Assembly (NCBI GenBank): GCA_003599175.1
Contig: QZIY01000020.1
Span: forward strand, 1 to 52,159
Direction of reading: 5' to 3'
Length of the DNA stretch: 52,159 nucleotides
Source of the DNA: Candidatus Parcubacteria bacterium
GTDB lineage: Bacteria > Patescibacteriota > Minisyncoccia > Phycocordibacterales > UBA2100
The notes beneath the pieces are model-generated. The model did not search any database and had not been told where the DNA came from. It saw only the letters and a list, made by a program, of their open reading frames with translations. Position 1 is the first letter of the stretch. Each line of letters opens with the position of its first letter. The position numbers and the translations under genes are program-made. Shown here piece after piece: positions 17,408 through 24,728 of this stretch.

Positions 17408-18180
17408 AGTTTCAAATCGCGACGCCGCTCTCGACGATTTTTCAGAAGGCTTCTGTCGAAGAAAAAGATCGCATCATCGAACTCTCTGATGTTTTTGAAT
17501 ATCGTCACGGCATCGAAAGCGGTGTCGCTTCTGACAAGCCCCGCATCTATCACGCCGAGGAGAGCATCGTCGATCCCTGGAGTGATGCGGAGCTTGCAGA
17601 AATGAGCGACCGATTTTCGCGGGAGCACATCAAGTTCGTGACCTTCCACGTACCCACCTGCTACACGAAACCACCGATCAAGGATGGCTCGTACGTGCTA
17701 GGCGGTCGCGCGATGAGCGCAGATGAAATGCGAGCGAACGCGAAACAGAATGTGGAGCGCATGCGATCTGTCGGCGCACGCATCCCGATGGGCGCCGAGA
17801 ACAACAATTACTTCCCGACCGGCGCGTATGAAATCGTGACAGAGCCAGAATTTCTGACTGCCATCATGGAAGACAGCGGTTTCTCCTGGCTCCTCGATAT
17901 TGCACATGCGGAAATTACGGCGAAGCACACCAACGTGTCATTAGACGAGTATCTTTCAAAAATCGGTCTTGAACGCGTGGTACAGCTTCACTTGAGCGGC
18001 ATTACACGTACGCCGGAAGGGTATAAAGATTCGCATGGTCCCATGGCGGCGATCGACTGGGAGAACTTCGAGAAAATCGCAAAACAGTGCCACAACTTAC
18101 AGTATGTTACTCTCGAATACTACAAAGAACCAAGCGTCTTATTGCCGATGCTGGAGCGTCTCCATACGTATCAATCATGA
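17404..18180 (+). CDS. DUF692/MNIO-like TIM barrel protein
   Basis: 258-residue predicted TIM barrel. The second half matches the DUF692 (multinuclear non-heme iron oxidase) pattern: AENNNYFPTGAYEIVTEPEF, then a LLDIAHAEITAKH segment, VVQLHLSGITR, KDSHGPM and VTLEYY, supplying the Glu, Asp, His and Glu ligands expected in order. Known MNIOs modify cysteines of RiPP peptides with a partner protein, but no such peptide gene is nearby. It shares ATGA with both neighbours, NeuB and GNAT, so it is an integral part of the sugar operon. A sugar isomerase of the same fold is the main alternative. Confidence 0.6.
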   Translation: MKFQIATPLSTIFQKASVEEKDRIIELSDVFEYRHGIESGVASDKPRIYHAEESIVDPWSDAELAEMSDRFSREHIKFVTFHVPTCYTKPPIKDGSYVLGGRAMSADEMRANAKQNVERMRSVGARIPMGAENNNYFPTGAYEIVTEPEFLTAIMEDSGFSWLLDIAHAEITAKHTNVSLDEYLSKIGLERVVQLHLSGITRTPEGYKDSHGPMAAIDWENFEKIAKQCHNLQYVTLEYYKEPSVLLPMLERLHTYQS

Positions 18181-18905
18181 AAAAGCAATCGATCATCGAG
18201 TATCTTCCGTGGGACAGCGATTTCTTCAAGAAAAAAATCGCACGACTTTCACGCACATCGATAACCAAGCGACACATGAAGGAAGCAATCGCTGCAGCAA
18301 AAAAAGGAAACATCGAATGTCTCTACGCAACACTTGAAGCTGATGATCAGCGACATATCGAACTCGCAGAACAAAACGGTTTAGCACTTGTGGGGACGCG
18401 GGTAACGTACGCCTTCTCTGGTAAACTTCCCACCGCCAAATCTTCCGATGTCAGCATACGCGAGGGAACGGATGCCGATCGAGAAGATCTCTTGCGCCTC
18501 GCGGCGATCTTGAGTAGGGAAAGCCGCTTCGCGCGCGATCCGCACTTCGGTGCGACTGTTGCGAAGCGCTTGTATCGCACATGGATCGAAAAGCTTCTCT
18601 TTGATTCGTCGCCGCGCACAAGCGTACTCGTCGCCACGGTGAAAGGAAAGTTCGCCGGATTCATCGCCTCAAGCGTCCATGATGGCATGGCACATATCGA
18701 ACTTATCATCGTCGACGGCGCCTTTCGTGGCAAAGGAATCGGGAAACTCCTCATCGCTCAGAGCACCGCCCTGTATCGAAAACAAGGATTCACACAGATG
18801 CGCGTCTCCACCCAAGGCAGTAACATCGCAGCGCAGTCGCTCTACCAGTCGTGCGGTTTCCGTATCGCACGGATGGCGCTCGATTATCATAAGTGGTTCG
18901 TATGA
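18177..18905 (+). CDS. WecD-like GNAT N-acetyltransferase
   Basis: 242-residue acetyl-CoA-dependent acyltransferase. The N-terminal SIIEYLPWDSDFFKKKIARL resembles the opening of the dTDP-fucosamine acetyltransferase WecD, and the C-terminal GNAT core has the acetyl-CoA loop FRGKGIGKLLIAQ and the late SLYQSCGFRIAR segment. It probably acylates the amino group installed by the DegT aminotransferase. The ATG at 18177 overlaps the previous stop; the longer track ORF is an artefact. Confidence 0.83.
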   Translation: MKKQSIIEYLPWDSDFFKKKIARLSRTSITKRHMKEAIAAAKKGNIECLYATLEADDQRHIELAEQNGLALVGTRVTYAFSGKLPTAKSSDVSIREGTDADREDLLRLAAILSRESRFARDPHFGATVAKRLYRTWIEKLLFDSSPRTSVLVATVKGKFAGFIASSVHDGMAHIELIIVDGAFRGKGIGKLLIAQSTALYRKQGFTQMRVSTQGSNIAAQSLYQSCGFRIARMALDYHKWFV

Positions 18906-19672
18906 GCACTATGGCGATCGTTCAGGCGCGCATGCAATCATCCCGTCTGCCAGGGAAGATTTTGTTACCACTTTCAGAAGAAAAAACGACACTCGAGTGC
19001 ATGCTCGATCGCGTGAAGCAGAGCGAGGAAATAGACCAGGTGGTCGTTGCCGTGAGCGATACTGAGGCAGATGCGCCGCTCCACCGCTTCCTCGAAAGAA
19101 TCGGACAGCCCTATGCTGTCGGAAGTGAAAACGATGTTTTGGACCGCTACTGGAGCGCAGCGAAAAAGTTTGCACATGTGGGAAGCACAATTGTGCGCCT
19201 TACATCGGATTGTCCGGTCATTGACCCCAAGGTTATCGACCGCGTGATTCGTTTCTACCAAGAAGGCCATTATGACTTTGTATCAAATTCGCTTGAACCC
19301 TATTCCTGGCCCGATGGTATGGATACCGAAGTATTTTCCTGCGAGCTTCTTGAACGTGCGGCAAAGGAAGCGACAAAGCCCTCGCATCGCGAGCATGTCA
19401 CGTTTTATTTCTGGCAGAACCCTGGCCTCTTCAAGATCGGCTACTTCAAAAACAGCTCCAACCAGTCCTCCTATCGGCTCACGCTTGATTACCCCGGGGA
19501 TTACGAAGTCTTGCGACGTATCCACAAGCATTTTGCTCCGCGTACCGATTTCACCGTTGCGGAGATTATTTCCTTTCTCGATGCCAATCCGGACGTTCGC
19601 GAGATGAATAGTGAGGCGGTCCGCAACGCTGGCTGGCAGAGCGCGCTCAAAAAAGATAGTATCCAAAAATAA
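18902..19672 (+). CDS. SpsF-like cytidylyltransferase
   Basis: 256-residue nucleotidyltransferase of the SpsF group, which activates acidic sugars such as nonulosonic acids with CTP. AIVQARMQSSRLPGKILLPL is the signature N-terminus; VVVAVSDTEADAPL and RLTSDCPVIDPKVIDR carry the conserved substrate and metal-binding residues. It starts in an ATGA overlap with the GNAT gene. It would produce the CMP-activated form of the product of the short NeuB. A second, NeuA-type synthetase lies at 35018. Confidence 0.87.
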   Translation: MSTMAIVQARMQSSRLPGKILLPLSEEKTTLECMLDRVKQSEEIDQVVVAVSDTEADAPLHRFLERIGQPYAVGSENDVLDRYWSAAKKFAHVGSTIVRLTSDCPVIDPKVIDRVIRFYQEGHYDFVSNSLEPYSWPDGMDTEVFSCELLERAAKEATKPSHREHVTFYFWQNPGLFKIGYFKNSSNQSSYRLTLDYPGDYEVLRRIHKHFAPRTDFTVAEIISFLDANPDVREMNSEAVRNAGWQSALKKDSIQK

Positions 19673-19678
19673 GCGTCT

Positions 19679-21019
19679 ATGAAAAAGGGGGAGATCAAGC
19701 TGACCAAGAATGGTACCGGCCAAAAGCTTTGGCGCAAGGCAAAAAAACTCATTCCCGGCGGCAACCAACTCCTTTCAAAGCGTATTGAGCGCTTCCTGCC
19801 GGAATACTGGCCTGCGTATCATGGCAGGGGAAAAGGGGCAGAGGTGTCGGATCTCGATGGCAACCGGTATCTCGACATGTGCATTATGGGCATCGGGACG
19901 CTCACGCTTGGCTACGCCGACCCTGATGTCGATCGCGCGGTGATCCAAACGATCAAAGGAGGATCTATGGGCACGTTGAATTCCCCGCAGGAGATTGAGC
20001 TTGCGGAGCTCCTGATAAAGCTTCATCCATGGGCACAGATGGTGCGTTATGCGCGAAGCGGAGGAGAATCCATGGCAATCGCGGCACGTATCGCGCGTGC
20101 ATATAGCGGCAAAGAAAAAATCGCATTCTGCGGCTACCACGGCTGGGCCGATTGGTACCTCGCAGCAAATCTTTCGAAGAAGGATGGGCTCGACGAGCAC
20201 CTGATGCGGGGTCTTGAGCCAAAAGGTGTGCCGCATGGACTGAAGGGCACTATTTTACCCTTTCGTTACAATCATTTTGAAGAACTAGAAAAGATTCTCA
20301 AAGAAAACGAGGGTGAGATCGCTGCGGTCATCATGGAGCCGGTGCACGGCGAAGAACCAACCGACGATTTCCTGAAAAAAATCCGCAACGTCACCAAGGA
20401 GCTCAGTATCCCCTTAGTGTTCGATGAAATCACGATGGGTTTTCGCCTCACCATGGGTGGCGCGCACCTCTTGTATGGCATCGAGCCGGACATGGCGATC
20501 TTTGCCAAAGGAATGAGCAATGGTTATCCAATGGCGGCGATCCTTGGTCGCGAGGAGATTATGCAGGCAGCGCAAGACACGTTTATCTCGAGCACGTACT
20601 GGACGGAAGCCATTGGCCCTACGGCGGCGCTTGCCACGATCAAGAAAATGAAAGACAAAAAAGTCCACAAGCACCTGCGGACTATCGGTGTTCTGGTGCG
20701 AGATGCGTGGCAGAGCGCATCGAAAAAACACGGCATCGAGATCGGCTTCAGTGGCCCTTTGTCGTTGCAGTTCTTCGCGTTTAAGGGGAAGGACGCAGGG
20801 GCATTGAAAACGCTCTTCGTGCAGGAGATGTTGCGCCGCGGTTTTCTTGCGTCGGATCTTTTTTATGCTTCGTACGCACACACCCCCGCGCACGTGAAAA
20901 AATACGCGGCAGCGATCGATGAAGTATTCGGTATCCTCAAGGAAGCACTCAATACTAACACCGTTGAAAAACGGCTCCTCGGCCCGATCGCCCGCGCTGG
21001 ATTCGAACGGCTCAATTAA
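19679..21019 (+). CDS. class III aminotransferase (glutamate-1-semialdehyde aminomutase-like)
   Basis: 446-residue PLP enzyme related to HemL. AKKLIPGGNQLLSKR is the family opening, FCGYHGWADWY the PLP-stacking region, VFDEITMGFR the PLP aspartate and FAKGMSNGYPMAAILG the Schiff-base lysine (about K276). Tetrapyrrole synthesis is unlikely because no other hem gene is present. Placed directly after the SpsF-like gene, it more likely aminates a sugar or nonulosonate carbon. The exact keto substrate is unknown. Confidence 0.82.
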   Translation: MKKGEIKLTKNGTGQKLWRKAKKLIPGGNQLLSKRIERFLPEYWPAYHGRGKGAEVSDLDGNRYLDMCIMGIGTLTLGYADPDVDRAVIQTIKGGSMGTLNSPQEIELAELLIKLHPWAQMVRYARSGGESMAIAARIARAYSGKEKIAFCGYHGWADWYLAANLSKKDGLDEHLMRGLEPKGVPHGLKGTILPFRYNHFEELEKILKENEGEIAAVIMEPVHGEEPTDDFLKKIRNVTKELSIPLVFDEITMGFRLTMGGAHLLYGIEPDMAIFAKGMSNGYPMAAILGREEIMQAAQDTFISSTYWTEAIGPTAALATIKKMKDKKVHKHLRTIGVLVRDAWQSASKKHGIEIGFSGPLSLQFFAFKGKDAGALKTLFVQEMLRRGFLASDLFYASYAHTPAHVKKYAAAIDEVFGILKEALNTNTVEKRLLGPIARAGFERLN

Positions 21020-21020
21020 C

Positions 21021-21368
21021 ATGGCAGGGGTGGGCATTGATATTGTTGAAGTTGCGCGGTTTCGCTCTCTTTGCACAAAAAAGGGTCGGACGAGCCAATT
21101 CGTTCATCGCGTGTTTAGCGATGAAGAACAATCATACTGCTTTGCGTTCAAAGACCCGGCACCGCATCTTGCCGGTATGTTTGCAGCGAAAGAAGCAATA
21201 CAAAAAGCGCTCGATCAATTCACTACCCCGCTCACGCAAGTAGAAGTGAGGCACAAAAAAAGTGGAAAACCAGAAATCTGGCTTCGCGGCAAACGGGCGA
21301 AGCATATTTTGATTTCCATATCGCACACTAAAAGTACCGCCTGTGCAGCTGCGTTTGCGACACGATAG
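21021..21368 (+). CDS. acpS: holo-[acyl-carrier-protein] synthase
   Basis: Transfers 4'-phosphopantetheine from CoA to the serine of an acyl carrier protein. The 115-residue protein has VGIDIVEVARF with the metal aspartate and GMFAAKEAIQKAL with the metal glutamate, the usual AcpS pair. It begins two nt after the aminotransferase and ends four nt before the convergent SDR gene. The only ACP visible in the window is at 22478 in that convergent operon, which makes it the likely substrate. Confidence 0.93.
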   Translation: MAGVGIDIVEVARFRSLCTKKGRTSQFVHRVFSDEEQSYCFAFKDPAPHLAGMFAAKEAIQKALDQFTTPLTQVEVRHKKSGKPEIWLRGKRAKHILISISHTKSTACAAAFATR

Positions 21369-21372
21369 GATC

Positions 21373-22056
21373 TTACAGCGAGACGATTGTTTCTTGGGGG
21401 AGACGAATCAACGAACCTGACGGATACGAAGTACTGTCATTGCAAAGCCTTAAAATAATTGCTGCCACTTCCTCGGGCGTTGTCACCTGATCTGGCATTT
21501 TTGATTGCAAAAAAGTTGTCACTTTTTCGGGAAGATCACGATTCAAGCCACCAGACATGAATCCCGGCGCAACCGCATAGACGTTCCAGTCCTTTTCTTC
21601 GTGCGACAGCGTTTTTAGAAGTCCCTCAAGACCAGACTTGGCGGCTGCGTATGCGCCCACCGGTCCCGCATACTGGTGTGCTGCCTCGGATGTAATCCCG
21701 ATAAATGCCCCGCTTTTTCTCAGGTGTGGACGAATGGCTTTTGCAAGAAGATATGCACCGCGAGTCGCGGTTGCCATTGTAGAGTCGAATTGTTCAGCTG
21801 AAAGCGAAAGGAGCGGTACCCGATTAAGTTTTGGAGAGGCAGCATGTACGCATGCATCGACTCGTCCGTACCGAGCGATGATCTCGGCAATCGCGTCCTG
21901 TACCGATTGTTCGTTCGTTACATCGCAGTGAACACTGGGGTCTTGTGCGTTTAACGAGAGAGAAACAACATGCCACGCGCGCGCCTTAAAGAGGGTGCTG
22001 ATTGCGTTCCCGAGATATCCACTCCCTCCGGTAACGATAAGTACAGGTTCACTCAT
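21373..22056 (-). CDS. SDR reductase, 3-oxoacyl-ACP reductase-like
   Basis: 227-residue SDR. LIVTGGSGYLGNAISTLF is the cofactor loop, FIGITSEAAHQYAGPVGAY carries the serine and the first tyrosine, and YAAAKSGLEGLLK gives Tyr-x-x-x-Lys. It is the last gene of the minus-strand operon with MaoC hydratase and ACP, so reduction of a 3-ketoacyl thioester is the simplest role (inference). The start overlaps the MaoC stop as ATGA. A sugar reductase is possible. Confidence 0.8.
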   Translation of the reverse strand: MSEPVLIVTGGSGYLGNAISTLFKARAWHVVSLSLNAQDPSVHCDVTNEQSVQDAIAEIIARYGRVDACVHAASPKLNRVPLLSLSAEQFDSTMATATRGAYLLAKAIRPHLRKSGAFIGITSEAAHQYAGPVGAYAAAKSGLEGLLKTLSHEEKDWNVYAVAPGFMSGGLNRDLPEKVTTFLQSKMPDQVTTPEEVAAIILRLCNDSTSYPSGSLIRLPQETIVSL

Positions 22057-22481
22057 ACGATTGTACGCACCTGGGAATGTACGACACCGGTAGCAACGAC
22101 ACGATCGCCGACACGCACGGTGATATCGATTGCAACAATGTTCGCCGACGTGCTTATGCTTGTCACGGCTCCGTCCACTTGAACGGTATCTCCGATGAAT
22201 ACCGGCTGTTTGAATTCAAGCGTTTCCTTCATCAAAAGCGCGTGTTTCCCCGGAAGCTGCATCCCGATGAGCTGCGAGACGAGTGCACCGAGAAAGAAAC
22301 CGTGTACGACACGTTTGCCAAACGGCGTATCAGTGGCGTAGGCGTCATCGACGTGGAGCGGATTCATATCGCCGCTCAGCGCGGCAAACGCGTCGATATC
22401 GGCTGCAGCCACAGTGCGCGTCAGACGTGCTGTATCGCCGATGCGAATATCATCCAGGGTGAGTTCTTGAACGCCCGTCAT
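22053..22481 (-). CDS. MaoC-like (R)-specific enoyl hydratase
   Basis: 142-residue hot-dog fold protein. The hydratase 2 motif FAALSGDMNPLHVDDAYA supplies the Asp-His catalytic pair, followed by KRVVHGFFLGALVSQLIG and LEFKQPVFIGDTVQV. Family members interconvert trans-2-enoyl and (R)-3-hydroxyacyl thioesters. Between an ACP and an SDR it suggests synthesis of a short hydroxyacyl-ACP. Both ends are ATGA overlaps. Confidence 0.87.
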   Translation of the reverse strand: MTGVQELTLDDIRIGDTARLTRTVAAADIDAFAALSGDMNPLHVDDAYATDTPFGKRVVHGFFLGALVSQLIGMQLPGKHALLMKETLEFKQPVFIGDTVQVDGAVTSISTSANIVAIDITVRVGDRVVATGVVHSQVRTIV

Positions 22482-22708
22482 AGCTCTATGCCTTTTTTAC
22501 GGAGCGCTCCCATGACATCGCCCAGGGACTGCATCGAAAGTACCTCCTGCATGTCGAAGACAACGCCATATTCTTTTTCAAGGTCTGCGATAAAGAGCAA
22601 GTAATTCATGGAATCCCACTCCGGTACATCCTTTGGCGTTAACTCTGGTCGGATGTCAGCCGCCGGAATCTTGAGTTGTTCGGTTACTATTATTTCGAAT
22701 GATTTCAT
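22478..22708 (-). CDS. acyl carrier protein
   Basis: 76-residue ACP. The phosphopantetheine site is the serine in EWDSMNYLLFIADLEKEYG (canonical DS-L/M), and the four-helix pattern of small acidic carriers is clear. The ATG at 22708 overlaps the FkbH stop as ATGA, so I prefer it to the longer ORF start at 22723. It would carry the acyl group handled by FkbH-like, MaoC and SDR proteins and delivered by the AAC(3)-like transferase. Confidence 0.9.
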   Translation of the reverse strand: MKSFEIIVTEQLKIPAADIRPELTPKDVPEWDSMNYLLFIADLEKEYGVVFDMQEVLSMQSLGDVMGALRKKGIEL

Positions 22709-23739
22709 ACGAGTGTGACCCATGATGGCATGACAGCGGCATCGACCGCTACCGTATTCCCCGTAAAATTCTTTTCGATAAATATTTTAGCCGGCATATT
22801 TTTTTCGGTTGGCGTGAAGATGATGTCGAGGGTTTCGGCTCCTTCCGCGCGAGCACTTTCTGCGATCGCGGCAAGAAACGCTTCTTCGACGCCTCGGCCA
22901 ATGACACGGCAGGAAAGGAGCAGTGATTCAATGTGCCAAACCGGCGCGAGCTTTTGCACGAGCGCAAATGCGGTAATGCCGTAATCGCCGAATTTGTCGG
23001 TGACACGTGCACACAAGACAGCGTAATGCGGGTCACGAATAAACGCATCGATCTCCTCGACGGTGAGTGGTTTTTTGTTGGTATTGAACTGATTTGTTTT
23101 TTCGGTGAGTTGCGAAAGTCGCGCCACTTGGGCGGACGCATCTTTCAGAATTTCAACACGAAATCCAAGGCTTTTGAGAAATGCATCTCGATCAGTGAAT
23201 TGTTTTTCCGCCTCGCGGCGCAATCGTTCCGTCACGTACATATTGCCGCGCATTTTGTCTTCGTCGGTGATGACGTTGGCTTCGAAATAGGGGAGTGTAT
23301 GCAAAAACTGTGCATATTCTCTCGGATCCACCGGCAACTCCGGCGTCTCTACCTCAGGTACGAATTGTCGCATCGCGGCGCGGTTTTCTGGATTGTCGTC
23401 GAGGAAAACCATCGAGTCGAGACCAATGTTGAGTTCTTGGGCGATTGAGCGAATGTTTTCGGTCTTATCTGACCAATTGATGCGCATGGCTGCGAAATGG
23501 TTGCGTTTCAAAATCATGTTGGGATTAGCATCGATCACTTCCAAAGCGTCGCTTTCGTTGTTCGCACTCGCGATCGCCAGAATGATGCCGCGGTGATTGA
23601 GGTCGAGGAGTGCCTGCTGAAATGCGACGAAGTACGCCCCCGGTGGTGTGAGGCCAAGTGCTATGCCACGGGGACCATCTTCTCCAACAACCCCGCCCCA
23701 GAGCGTGTTGTCGAGATCAAGGACGATGCATTTTTTCAT
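22705..23739 (-). CDS. FkbH-like HAD-IIIC protein
   Basis: 344-residue protein of the FkbH group. The N-terminal HAD domain has CIVLDLDNTLWGGVVGEDG, with the catalytic DxD, and VFLDDNPENRAAM, with the second acidic motif; the C-terminal third resembles a GNAT-like acyl-transfer domain. Characterised FkbH proteins dephosphorylate 1,3-bisphosphoglycerate and load a glyceryl group onto an ACP. An N-terminal SGNH domain, found in longer family members, is absent. The ACP gene follows directly with ATGA, fitting a loading role. Confidence 0.87.
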   Translation of the reverse strand: MKKCIVLDLDNTLWGGVVGEDGPRGIALGLTPPGAYFVAFQQALLDLNHRGIILAIASANNESDALEVIDANPNMILKRNHFAAMRINWSDKTENIRSIAQELNIGLDSMVFLDDNPENRAAMRQFVPEVETPELPVDPREYAQFLHTLPYFEANVITDEDKMRGNMYVTERLRREAEKQFTDRDAFLKSLGFRVEILKDASAQVARLSQLTEKTNQFNTNKKPLTVEEIDAFIRDPHYAVLCARVTDKFGDYGITAFALVQKLAPVWHIESLLLSCRVIGRGVEEAFLAAIAESARAEGAETLDIIFTPTEKNMPAKIFIEKNFTGNTVAVDAAVMPSWVTLV

Positions 23740-23793
23740 AGGGACTCGTACAGTATCGTTATACTACTTGAATTTACTCGCCCGCTCAACGAA

Positions 23794-24606
23794 CTACACA
23801 TTGCCTCGCAACTTGTCGATCGAGTGCTGTGCGAGGAGGAAGTACGGGTCTTCATCTAAAAGTCGCATGGCGATGTCATACAGGTCGGCAGCGCGCACCA
23901 CCTTAATGGTGCCGTTTCCGAACGTTTTCTCGTGGAGCGCGTGCGAGGCGCGCAGGTGTGGTTCGATTTTTTGCATCTCGTTGTCTACCTCTTGCTCGAG
24001 TGGTCGTGCGAAATACGTGCACCAATCCTTTCGCGTCTCATTGCCCTCGATAATGCTGCCCGTAAACGTTTTAAGGAATCGATAGGGGACTTTGTGCATT
24101 TGTTCGACATGAATGAGAAACGTGCAGTATTCAAAATCGACGCCGAACATAACGATTTTCGCATTGAGTTTGCGAAGATTGTCGAAGACGGATCCTTTGC
24201 CAAAGGTGTCCTTGCTTATGGTGAGTACCTCGTTCGTACGCTTGCCCCATGCGGCGATAGAGTGCATTGGCTGCAAAGAGCGCTTCACGCCGGGTTGCTG
24301 CCTAAAAAATTCGGACAGTGACCCGACGGTCGATCGGCTCTTTTGAACATCGAACGCTTCGCCTTTCCCCCAGCTAAAGCTGAAGGCGGGGAAGGTGACC
24401 GTACCGTCTTCGCCAACACTTTCTTTAAACGTCTCAATGAGCGCCGACAAAAAAGTATCTTTGTTTGGCGTTGCCAACTTACCGAACACTGCGATATCGG
24501 AGTGGATAAACAGCATATCGCCTTCTGCAACGCCGACTTCGCGCAAGGCGCGTAGCAAATCACTGTCAGTGAGATCTTCCTCATCGCACGTATAGAGAAG
24601 GGTCAT
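23794..24606 (-). CDS. AAC(3)-family N-acyltransferase
   Basis: 270-residue homologue of aminoglycoside 3-N-acetyltransferases. Family landmarks are FIHSDIAVFGK, DGTVTFPAFSFSWG, VGSLSEFFRQQPGVKRS and PMHSIAAWGKRT with the active-site histidine. In glycan loci these proteins move acyl groups onto amino sugars; drug resistance is not implied. It is the first gene of the minus-strand ACP operon and would use the ACP-bound acyl group. The start at 24606 was chosen because family sequence begins MTLLYTCDEEDLT. Confidence 0.85.
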   Translation of the reverse strand: MTLLYTCDEEDLTDSDLLRALREVGVAEGDMLFIHSDIAVFGKLATPNKDTFLSALIETFKESVGEDGTVTFPAFSFSWGKGEAFDVQKSRSTVGSLSEFFRQQPGVKRSLQPMHSIAAWGKRTNEVLTISKDTFGKGSVFDNLRKLNAKIVMFGVDFEYCTFLIHVEQMHKVPYRFLKTFTGSIIEGNETRKDWCTYFARPLEQEVDNEMQKIEPHLRASHALHEKTFGNGTIKVVRAADLYDIAMRLLDEDPYFLLAQHSIDKLRGNV

Positions 24607-24715
24607 ATTTTTATTAAAGAGACTACGCCCGAACGGCAGAAAACTCAAGCTGATCAGGAGCATAGTACAAAAATGTTCGCCATAATGGCGAATGGCGGGA
24701 AGGCGTGGGGCACGC

Positions 24716-24721
24716 TATAGT
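24716..24721 (+). promoter_or_regulatory. -10 hexamer TATAGT before the ABC exporter
   Basis: TATAGT ends seven nt before the ATG at 24729 in the 122-nt divergent gap. No -35 is seen; the spacing fits a leaderless mRNA. Confidence 0.4.
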
Positions 24722-24728
24722 AGCACCC

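Noticed and set aside
17404-18180. RiPP biosynthesis locus around the MNIO-like gene
   Set aside because: Both neighbours overlap it by ATGA, leaving no space for a precursor peptide, and no partner protein is seen.
19679-21019. hemL of tetrapyrrole synthesis
   Set aside because: No other heme gene nearby; context is nonulosonate synthesis.
21373-23739. Type II fatty acid or polyketide synthase
   Set aside because: No ketosynthase, acyltransferase or enoyl reductase is present, so chain extension is not supported.
23794-24606. Antibiotic resistance gene, because of AAC(3) homology
   Set aside because: Operon with ACP, FkbH and MaoC and position in a glycan locus fit sugar N-acylation better; AAC(3) family is broad.
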